The notes under the pieces were generated by a model. That model was not told where the DNA came from. It saw only the letters and a list, made by a program, of their open reading frames with translations, and ran no database searches. The translations under genes and the position numbers were made by a program. Below, one piece after another: positions 14,379-19,263 of a DNA stretch of 19,263 nucleotides. The number at the start of each line of letters is the position of its first letter. Position 1 is the stretch's first letter. The stretch comes from F23-B02 sp963627445. Its GTDB lineage: Bacteria; Bacillota; Clostridia; Oscillospirales; Oscillospiraceae. The stretch is taken from positions 1 to 19,263 of the forward strand of contig CAVGBM010000049.1 of the NCBI GenBank assembly GCA_963627445.1, read 5' to 3'.

Positions 14379-14400
14379 GTGAGAAGTAAAATGATACAAT
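14372..14400 (+). promoter_or_regulatory. sigma-A-type promoter for trpS
   Basis: TTGTCA (14372-14377), a 17-base spacer and TACAAT (14395-14400) lie 43 bases before the trpS start. Only about 36 bases of leader would follow, too short for a T-box or trp attenuator. Confidence 0.75.
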
Positions 14401-14443
14401 GCTGGATTAGCATAATAGAATTTCCTGAAAGGCGATAATTAAA

Positions 14444-15457
14444 ATGGAAAATACTACGAAGAAAACAATGCTTTCCGGCATCCAGCCCTCGGGCGATCTG
14501 CATCTGGGCAACTACCTGGGCGCGGTGAAGAACTGGAGCGCGCTTGCCGATGAGTTTGACTGCTACTACTTCATGGCCGACCTGCACACGCTGACCGTGC
14601 GCCAGAACCCGACGGAGTTTCGCCGCCGTGCGCTCACGCAGCTTGCGCAGTACATCGCCTGCGGTCTCGATCCCGAGAAGAACACCCTGTTTCTGCAGAG
14701 CCATGTGCACGAGCACGCCGAGCTTGGCTGGGTGCTCAACTGCTACACCATGTTCGGCGAATTAAGCCGCATGACGCAGTTTAAGGACAAGTGCGCAAAG
14801 AATGCCGACAACATTAACGGCGGCCTGTTCACCTACCCCGCGCTCATGGCGGCCGATATCCTGCTTTATCAGGCAGACTTCGTTCCCGTCGGCGAGGATC
14901 AGCGCCAGCACTGCGAGCTGACAAGGGATATCGCCATCCGCTTTAACAACCTCTACGGCGAGACCTTCAAGGTGCCCGAGGCGTACATCCCCAAGGTGGG
15001 CGCAAGGGTCATGGGTCTTGGCAATCCCTCCTCGAAGATGAGTAAGTCCGACCCCAACGGCTGCGTGTTCCTCCTGGAAAAGCCCGAGGATATCGCCCGC
15101 AAGTTCAAGCGCGCCGTCACCGATTCCGACACCGAGCACTGCGTGCGCTTTGACCCCGAAAATAAGCCCGGCGTATCCAACCTCATGAACATTTACGCCG
15201 CCGTCACCGGCAAGAGCTTTGACGAGATAGAGAAAGAATTTGACGGTCTCGGCTACGGTGCCTTTAAGCCCGCAGTCGGCGACGCTGTCATCGAGACGCT
15301 GCGCCCGATCCGTGAGGAGGCAGAGCGCATCCTCGCCGACAAGGCGTATCTTGAGCATGTCTACACCGAGGGTGCTCAGAAGGCAAGCTATATCGCCCGC
15401 AAGACCCTGCGCAAGGTATACAAAAAGATCGGCTTAGTCGAAAAGCCCAAATTTTGA
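14444..15457 (+). CDS. trpS: tryptophanyl-tRNA synthetase
   Basis: A 337-residue class Ic synthetase that charges tRNA-Trp; the length is normal. The HIGH-type motif is His20-Leu-Gly-Asn23 after Ser-Gly-Ile-Gln-Pro-Ser-Gly. The family's Val-Gly-Glu-Asp-Gln-Arg-Gln-His is at 149-156, and the KMSKS loop is exact (Lys198-Met-Ser-Lys-Ser202). The ribosome site GAAAGG is 11 bases from the ATG, a little far. The last codon and the TGA stop lie in the left arm of a 105-bp palindromic element, so the very C-terminus (Lys-Pro-Lys-Phe) may have been set by that element. No obvious terminator with a T run follows. Confidence 0.97.
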   Translation: MENTTKKTMLSGIQPSGDLHLGNYLGAVKNWSALADEFDCYYFMADLHTLTVRQNPTEFRRRALTQLAQYIACGLDPEKNTLFLQSHVHEHAELGWVLNCYTMFGELSRMTQFKDKCAKNADNINGGLFTYPALMAADILLYQADFVPVGEDQRQHCELTRDIAIRFNNLYGETFKVPEAYIPKVGARVMGLGNPSSKMSKSDPNGCVFLLEKPEDIARKFKRAVTDSDTEHCVRFDPENKPGVSNLMNIYAAVTGKSFDEIEKEFDGLGYGAFKPAVGDAVIETLRPIREEAERILADKAYLEHVYTEGAQKASYIARKTLRKVYKKIGLVEKPKF

Positions 15458-15557
15458 CGGGTCTATTTCCGCTCATGCTGTGTTGGAGCGCTGGGAAATA
15501 CACCATGGTATCCCCTGCACGCCCCGCCTTGCCTGAGCGAAAATATCCGCCGTCAAA
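15453..15557. repeat. 105-bp imperfect palindrome, possible mobile repeat or structured RNA
   Basis: The ends are inverted repeats. TTTGACGG (15453-15460) pairs with CCGTCAAA (15550-15557). After a small internal loop, TATTT (15464-15468) pairs with AAATA (15541-15545). After one mismatch, CGCTCA (15470-15475) pairs with TGAGCG (15534-15539). The middle can fold further (for example GGG-AA-ATAC with GTAT-CCC around 15493-15515), so the whole element can form one long hairpin. It includes the trpS stop codon. It could be a MITE or REP-like repeat, a structured non-coding RNA, or an unusual trpS 3' end. Copies elsewhere in the genome would decide. Confidence 0.65.
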
Positions 15558-15581
15558 CTATCCAAGGGTTTGACCTTGCGG
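15547..15581 (+). promoter_or_regulatory. hairpin that competes with the palindrome's right arm
   Basis: GTCAAAC (15552-15558) pairs with GTTTGAC (15568-15574), extended after a small internal loop by CCGC (15547-15550) with GCGG (15578-15581). It uses the same bases as the right arm of the 105-bp palindrome, so the two folds exclude each other. There is no T run directly after it, so it is not a plain terminator. Confidence 0.45.
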
Positions 15582-15599
15582 AAATTTCTAAGAGATAAA
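15570..15599 (+). promoter_or_regulatory. possible promoter for the wecA-like gene
   Basis: TTGACC (15570-15575), an 18-base spacer and GATAAA (15594-15599) could start transcription near 15606, ten bases before the coding start. The -10 box is a modest match and the leader would be very short. Confidence 0.3.
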
Positions 15600-15616
15600 T
15601 TTTTTCGGAGACAGCT

Positions 15617-16741
15617 ATGGTCGATTACAGCACGGCTGCTTGGATAAAGATAATCCTTGCACTGGTCATTGCATTTGTCATTTCATTTATAGCAACGCCG
15701 CTCGTGAAGAACTTCGCGGTCAAGGTCGGCGCTATCGATATCCCCGACAAAAAGCGACATATCCACAACCACCCGATACCCCGCATGGGCGGTCTTGCGA
15801 TATTCATCGGATTTTTGATCTCGGTGCTTTTGTTCGCGAATATAACAACGCAGGTCAGGGGTATCCTCGTCGGCGCGATACTCATCGCCGTCGTCGGCGC
15901 GATAGACGACGTTTTAAACCTCAACGCATGGCTCAAGTTCGGCGTGCAGATACTTGCCGCCGTCATCGCGGTGCTCTCGGGCATCATTATAAATGTCGTC
16001 ACCAATCCCCTGAATATAACGAGCTCACAGGCCATCACCATCGGCATCCTTTCCGTCCCCGTGACGATACTGTGGATAGTCGGCTGCACGAACTCCGTTA
16101 ACCTCATCGACGGTCTTGACGGTCTTGCCTGCGGCGTTTCCGCCATCGCATCGCTGACGATGCTCGTCGTGTCGATGCTCGTTTCCGACTCCAACAGCAA
16201 TGTTGCGACGATACTCGCCGCGCTGTGCGGCGCCTGCCTCGGCTTTATCCCGTATAACCTCAATCCGGCGAAAATTTTCATGGGCGACACGGGCGCTCTG
16301 CTGCTGGGCTACATCCTCGCAACGGCATCGGTCATCGGCATGTTCAAGTTCTACGCCATCGTGACCTTTATCCTGCCGGTGCTGGCGCTGGCTGTCCCGC
16401 TTTCGGACACGCTTTTTGCCTTCACCCGCCGAATTCTGCACGGGCAAAGCCCCTTCCACGCCGACCGCGGGCATTTCCACCATAAGCTGCTGGACATGGG
16501 TCTTAACCAGAAGCAGGCCGTCGCCGTTTTGTACGCGATATCGGCGATACTCGGCCTTGCCGCGGTGCTCATAACCTCCGAGGGGCCGGCACGAACCATC
16601 CTCGCCGCGCTCGCCTTTGCGATAGCCGTGTGCATCTGGTGGTTCGTGTTCAGGCACAATAAGAACATCCACCTCCACCACGAGCAGGCCGATACTGCGC
16701 CTGCCGCCGAGGAAACGGAAGAGAAAAATGGAGAAAATTAA
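15617..16741 (+). CDS. tagO: undecaprenyl-phosphate GlcNAc-1-phosphate transferase (WecA/TagO type)
   Basis: A 374-residue integral membrane enzyme of the MraY/WecA family that moves GlcNAc-1-phosphate from UDP-GlcNAc to undecaprenyl phosphate, starting wall polymer synthesis. About 10-11 membrane segments are visible. Catalytic loops are intact: Gly-Ala-Ile-Asp97-Asp98, Asn162-Leu-Ile-Asp165-Gly-Leu-Asp168, Phe-Met-Gly-Asp224-Thr-Gly, and the WecA-type His281-Ala-Asp283-Arg-Gly-His-Phe-His-His289-Lys. The His-Ala-Asp loop separates it from MraY. The C-terminal tail is hydrophilic with a His-rich then Glu-rich part. GGAG lies six bases before the ATG. It overlaps the next gene by 14 bases. 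The symbol could also be wecA; the exact polymer is unknown. Confidence 0.93.
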   Translation: MVDYSTAAWIKIILALVIAFVISFIATPLVKNFAVKVGAIDIPDKKRHIHNHPIPRMGGLAIFIGFLISVLLFANITTQVRGILVGAILIAVVGAIDDVLNLNAWLKFGVQILAAVIAVLSGIIINVVTNPLNITSSQAITIGILSVPVTILWIVGCTNSVNLIDGLDGLACGVSAIASLTMLVVSMLVSDSNSNVATILAALCGACLGFIPYNLNPAKIFMGDTGALLLGYILATASVIGMFKFYAIVTFILPVLALAVPLSDTLFAFTRRILHGQSPFHADRGHFHHKLLDMGLNQKQAVAVLYAISAILGLAAVLITSEGPARTILAALAFAIAVCIWWFVFRHNKNIHLHHEQADTAPAAEETEEKNGEN

Positions 16742-17843
16742 GGTCATGTCCGTCTTCGGGACGAGACCCGAGGCGATAAAAATGCTCCCGCTCATACGGG
16801 AGCTTGAAAAGCGTCCGGAGACGGAGAGCGTCGTGTGCGTCACCGCTCAGCATCGGCAGCTGCTCGACAGCGTGCTGCGCTGTTTTGAGCTTGAGCCGGA
16901 CTATGACCTTGATATAATGACCGAGGGGCAGTCGCTGTACACGGTCACTGCCGGAGTGCTCACGGGCATGGAAAAATGCCTTTCGGACGCAGCGCCCGAA
17001 CTCGTGCTCGTCCACGGCGACACGGCAACGGCGCTCGCCGCCGCCCTCGCCGCATTTTACGCGAAAATTCCCGTAGGCCATGTCGAAGCCGGTCTGCGGA
17101 CATATGATCTATTAAGCCCCTTTCCCGAGGAGGCCGACCGCTGCCTGATATCCCGCCTTGCGGCGCTGAACTTTGCGCCCACCGAGGCTAACGCCGAGAA
17201 CCTGCGGCGTGAGCGTGTCCCGGGCGAAATTTTCGTCACCGGCAACACGGTCATCGATGCAATGAAAATGCCGTCAAAGCGCACGGCGTTTCGCTCACCG
17301 GAGCTTGCGCAGCTTGACCTCACGCGCAGGGTCGTGACCCTCACCTGCCACCGCCGTGAAAACTACGGCGAGCCGATGGAGAGCATTTTCTCCGCCGTGA
17401 AGGAGCTTGCAAAGCGGCGCCGCGATATCACCGTCGTGTACCCCGTGCACAGTGCGCCCGAGGTGCGCAGTGCGGCGCAGAAATTGCTCGGCGGTGTAGA
17501 AAATGTGAAGCTAATTGAGCCGGTGGACGCACTGGATATGCGCCTGCTGCTAAGCCGCAGCTATTTTGTCATGACCGACTCCGGCGGCTTGCAGGAGGAG
17601 GCTCCGGCGCTGGGCAAGCCCGTTTTACTTCTGCGCCGCGAAACCGAGCGCCCCGAGGCAGTCGAGGCGGGCACGGTGAAGCTCACCGGCGTGCGCCGTG
17701 AGAACATCGTCCGTGATGCAGAGATGCTGCTTAACGACTCTGCCGCCTACGAGCGCATGGCGAGCGCCGCAAACCCCTACGGTGACGGCCACGCCGCCGA
17801 GCGCATCGCCGATGCGATAATCGAACACTTCAAAAATGCCTGA
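16728..17843 (+). CDS. wecB: UDP-N-acetylglucosamine 2-epimerase (non-hydrolysing)
   Basis: A 371-residue cytoplasmic enzyme interconverting UDP-GlcNAc and UDP-ManNAc. Family motifs are all present: Gly11-Thr-Arg-Pro-Glu-Ala near the start, His-Gly-Asp98-Thr, His-Val-Glu120-Ala-Gly-Leu-Arg-Thr, Pro-Glu-Glu (133-135), His208-Arg-Arg-Glu-Asn, and Thr-Asp-Ser-Gly-Gly-Leu-Gln-Glu-Glu in the second Rossmann domain. The aspartate, glutamates and histidine match the residues known to matter for catalysis. It starts inside the end of the transferase gene, so both are made together; UDP-ManNAc would feed the second sugar of a teichoic-acid linkage unit. MnaA is the Bacillus name. A terminator overlaps its stop. 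Confidence 0.96.
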   Translation: MEKIKVMSVFGTRPEAIKMLPLIRELEKRPETESVVCVTAQHRQLLDSVLRCFELEPDYDLDIMTEGQSLYTVTAGVLTGMEKCLSDAAPELVLVHGDTATALAAALAAFYAKIPVGHVEAGLRTYDLLSPFPEEADRCLISRLAALNFAPTEANAENLRRERVPGEIFVTGNTVIDAMKMPSKRTAFRSPELAQLDLTRRVVTLTCHRRENYGEPMESIFSAVKELAKRRRDITVVYPVHSAPEVRSAAQKLLGGVENVKLIEPVDALDMRLLLSRSYFVMTDSGGLQEEAPALGKPVLLLRRETERPEAVEAGTVKLTGVRRENIVRDAEMLLNDSAAYERMASAANPYGDGHAAERIADAIIEHFKNA

Positions 17844-17866
17844 AAGCCGTCCAAGTGACGGCTTTT
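17843..17866. terminator. bidirectional terminator shared by converging genes
   Basis: AAAGCCGTC (17843-17851) pairs with GACGGCTTT (17857-17865) across a five-base loop, with four T (17863-17866) on the plus strand and a short T run on the minus strand. It overlaps the epimerase stop (17841-17843) and touches the stop of the Pro-rich small protein gene (17867-17865). Confidence 0.8.
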
Positions 17867-18149
17867 AAAGCAGGTACATAGCGCCCATTATAATGAGCAG
17901 ATCTTTATCCCCGCTCTCGCGGTACATGAGGTAGAGGATGAGTATCAAAAGCAGATCCTCCGTCTCGAGCCCGCCGAACTTTTCGGGGATGAGCCGCGAC
18001 AGCGAGCCGCCGAGAAGCGGCATTTGGTTTGGCGGCTTTTTCTGCGGCGGCCTTGGCGGCGGGGGCGGCGGTCTGCGGTTTTGCTCCTTGGGCTCGGCGA
18101 CCTTTTCGGGCTTGCCGGAGTTTCCCCGGTAGCGGTTATACATTGCCAT
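17865..18149 (-). CDS. small Pro-rich protein of unknown function (third of a three-gene set)
   Basis: A 94-residue protein. After Met-Ala-Met-Tyr-Asn-Arg-Tyr-Arg there is a Lys/Glu/Pro stretch with a run of six prolines and more Pro-Lys (about residues 25-43), then Leu-Leu-Gly-Gly, and a hydrophobic C-terminal third with Glu-Thr-Glu-Asp-Leu-Leu-Leu-Ile-Leu followed by a Tyr-Arg-Glu-Ser-Gly-Asp-Lys break and a second hydrophobic end. No signal peptide is visible, so it may attach to a membrane or protein partner by its C-terminus. I start at ATG 18149 because GGAGG lies eight bases upstream; ATGs at 18155 and 18143 have spacings of 2 and 14. It overlaps the gene upstream by 14 bases. I recall similar Pro-rich proteins with an acidic-Leu end in other Clostridia, not a function. 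Confidence 0.7.
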   Translation of the reverse strand: MAMYNRYRGNSGKPEKVAEPKEQNRRPPPPPPRPPQKKPPNQMPLLGGSLSRLIPEKFGGLETEDLLLILILYLMYRESGDKDLLIIMGAMYLL

Positions 18150-18471
18150 CGTCATCGCCTCCGAACTGCGCAGCAATGGACGCAATGGACGCAAGCTTTG
18201 CTATCTTCATCGCTTTGTCCATCTTGCTGCGCCGCTTTTCCGACAGGTACGGGCGCATGGCCTCTAAAAGCTTTTTGTCGTTCGAGGTCTTGGCCTCTGA
18301 GCTCTTCATAAGCCCGCTTATCTTCTTAATGAAACCCTCATCGAGCCCCGTGTCCGGCGCAGGCTCGGGCGGTGCTTCGCCGCCCATGAGCGACTTTGCA
18401 ATGCCTGCTATCCGCTCCATCTGTCCCGGATCATTCAGCAGCTCATTGAGCTTATCCTCAAACTCGCTCAC
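18136..18471 (-). CDS. small helical protein of unknown function (second of a three-gene set)
   Basis: A 111-residue soluble protein starting (Met)-Ser-Glu-Phe-Glu-Asp-Lys-Leu-Asn-Glu-Leu-Leu-Asn-Asp-Pro. The N-terminal helix pair runs through Met-Glu-Arg-Ile-Ala-Gly-Ile-Ala-Lys-Ser-Leu-Met-Gly-Gly. A Pro/Glu-rich linker (about 35-46) is followed by a Lys-rich helical C-terminal half with Arg-Pro-Tyr-Leu-Ser-Glu-Lys-Arg and an Ala/Ile-rich helix, ending in Gly-Gly-Asp-Asp-Asp-Gly. I chose the GTG at 18471, since AAGGAG sits eight bases upstream; the in-frame GTG at 18489 overlaps the upstream gene and has no site. Function unknown. It is tightly packed between its two partners. Confidence 0.72.
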   Translation of the reverse strand: MSEFEDKLNELLNDPGQMERIAGIAKSLMGGEAPPEPAPDTGLDEGFIKKISGLMKSSEAKTSNDKKLLEAMRPYLSEKRRSKMDKAMKIAKLASIASIAAQFGGDDDGNV

Positions 18472-18485
18472 AGGCAGCGCTCCTT

Positions 18486-18722
18486 TCACTCCATCGCTTT
18501 TTTGAGCTTTTCGGCAAGCTTTTTGCCCTCGTCGGTGCTTAGTACCTGCGAGAGGATATCCTTGAGTGCTGCGGTGTCGCCGCTTTTTGCGGCTCGTTCG
18601 AGCTTTTGCTGATCCACCATGCGGCTGACCGCCTTACCCTCGGCGGTGTCGGCAAGGCTTTTGAGCCGTTCGCCCTTGCCGCTGCGGCTGAGCTCCTCGC
18701 CGAGCCGTTCCAAGTCCTTCAT
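18486..18722 (-). CDS. small helical protein of unknown function (first of a three-gene set)
   Basis: A 78-residue, highly charged, helical protein beginning Met-Lys-Asp-Leu-Glu-Arg-Leu. It has a central Ala-Lys-Ser-Gly-Asp-Thr-Ala-Ala-Leu-Lys-Asp-Ile-Leu segment (about 45-57) and a C-terminal Thr-Asp-Glu-Gly-Lys-Lys-Leu-Ala-Glu-Lys-Leu. No membrane segment, signal peptide or catalytic motif is visible. The ribosome site is weak (GGTGA about eight bases upstream). It is the first gene of the cluster and diverges from the phosphoesterase gene across 48 bases. The product probably works with those of the next two genes, judged from packing alone. Confidence 0.7.
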   Translation of the reverse strand: MKDLERLGEELSRSGKGERLKSLADTAEGKAVSRMVDQQKLERAAKSGDTAALKDILSQVLSTDEGKKLAEKLKKAME

Positions 18723-18739
18723 AAGTCATCACCCGATGT

Positions 18740-18745
18740 ATTATA
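18740..18745 (-). promoter_or_regulatory. possible -10 box for the three-gene small-protein cluster
   Basis: A perfect TATAAT is read on the minus strand at 18745-18740, 17 bases before the first ATG. The matching -35 position is poor (TAAACC at 18768-18763), so either an activator is needed or this is a chance match. Confidence 0.35.
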
Positions 18746-18770
18746 TTCACCTATCCTTCGGAGGTTTACA

Positions 18771-19244
18771 ATGAAAATTGCCGTTTTTTCCGACACCCAC
18801 GGTCTGGCGCAGGGCATGATAGATGCCGTGCGTGAGTATTGCCCCGATCAGGTCATCCACCTCGGCGATGGTATGCGTGACGCAGAGCGTCTAATGCGTG
18901 AGTTTCCTGAGATACCCGTGTGCACCGTGCCCGGCAACTGCGATTATGACAGCCATGACCCCGAGTACAAGGTCATTGACCTCGGCGGCATGACGGCGTT
19001 TTTGACGCACGGCCACCGCTACGCCGTCCGCAGCGGCAGGCTCGACACGCTCCTGTACGCCGCCGAGTGCAGCGGGGCGCAGATAGTCATGTTCGGCCAC
19101 ACGCATCGGGCAGGCTTTGATAACATCGGCGGCCTATTCGTCCTCAACCCCGGCACCGCCGGTCAGGGTCCCGACCGCACCTGGGCAAAGCTCGAGCTCG
19201 GCCCCACAGGCGAGATCCACTGCGAGATATGCAAGATAAAGTAA
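18771..19244 (+). CDS. yfcE: YfcE-type metallophosphoesterase
   Basis: A 157-residue cytoplasmic dimetal phosphodiesterase of the YfcE/MJ0936 group. Ligands occur in the usual order: Asp8-Thr-His10, Gly-Asp33, Gly-Asn56-Cys-Asp, His80 (Thr-His-Gly-His), and Gly-His110-Thr-His112. The family hydrolyses model phosphodiesters; the physiological substrate is not known. GGAGG lies six bases before the ATG at 18771; the frame stays open upstream to 18606 but only through the opposite-strand gene. In many Firmicutes this gene follows rph and rdgB-type genes, which are absent here, so it appears to be transcribed alone from the 48-base divergent gap. Confidence 0.93.
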   Translation: MKIAVFSDTHGLAQGMIDAVREYCPDQVIHLGDGMRDAERLMREFPEIPVCTVPGNCDYDSHDPEYKVIDLGGMTAFLTHGHRYAVRSGRLDTLLYAAECSGAQIVMFGHTHRAGFDNIGGLFVLNPGTAGQGPDRTWAKLELGPTGEIHCEICKIK

Positions 19245-19263
19245 CGCAAAAGCCGACGGTTTG

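Noticed and set aside
13109..14389. Long plus-strand open frame of 426 codons opposite gltX
   Set aside because: It is antisense to an intact glutamyl-tRNA synthetase and runs into the gltX/trpS promoter region.
14303..14443. T-box leader for gltX or trpS
   Set aside because: The gap is only 141 bases and no T-box core or terminator hairpin is visible.
15558..15616. Intrinsic terminator for trpS in the T-rich stretch near 15599-15605
   Set aside because: Only a weak AT-rich stem precedes the T run, and the run lies immediately before the tagO ribosome site, so I could not support it.
1..19263. CRISPR arrays, insertion sequences, prophage or defence genes
   Set aside because: No regularly spaced repeats, transposases, integrases or nuclease/defence-type proteins were found on either strand.

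Overview
The window looks like a chromosomal segment from a spore-forming, high-GC member of the Clostridia, probably Oscillospiraceae-like. The reasons are a ypeB germination gene, a DUF951 gene, a CD1247-like zinc-ribbon gene, a lysine riboswitch controlling an NhaC-family transporter, strong AGGAGG-type ribosome binding sites, and a GC-rich sequence with AT-rich promoters. The genus is inferred from gene content only. I see no phage, transposase, CRISPR or defence genes, so this is mostly a housekeeping region with a few uncharacterised parts.

Layout. 1-2042 (minus): a D-Ala-D-Ala carboxypeptidase gene translationally coupled to a lipoprotein gene. 2150-3998 (plus): a divergent three-gene operon of a small sigma-70-family factor, a membrane DUF4367 protein that is probably its regulator, and an AT-richer single-pass membrane protein, closed by a bidirectional terminator. 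4010-8050 (minus): rarA, DUF951, an M24 aminopeptidase and a small membrane protein in a tight run, then efp from its own promoter, then a CD1247-like zinc-ribbon gene. 8118-9538: nth (plus) and proC (minus), whose 3' ends overlap.

9651-11513 (plus): a consensus promoter, a lysine riboswitch with a terminator/antiterminator switch, and an NhaC-family transporter that is therefore probably a lysine transporter. 11515-14302 (minus): gltX followed by ypeB; the gltX terminator hairpin contains the ypeB ribosome binding site. gltX and trpS diverge from back-to-back promoters whose -35 boxes overlap. trpS ends inside the left arm of a 105-bp imperfect palindrome that fills most of the gap before a WecA/TagO-type transferase gene. 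That gene overlaps a UDP-GlcNAc 2-epimerase gene; the pair supplies the first steps of a teichoic-acid-like wall polymer.

17865-18722 (minus): three overlapping or abutting small genes of unknown function, possibly a conserved clostridial set. 18771-19244 (plus): a YfcE-type metallophosphoesterase.

The most unusual items are the palindromic element after trpS with its competing downstream hairpin, the terminator/Shine-Dalgarno overlap between gltX and ypeB, the uncharacterised three-gene cluster near the right end, and the sigma/anti-sigma-like operon facing a penicillin-binding-protein gene.
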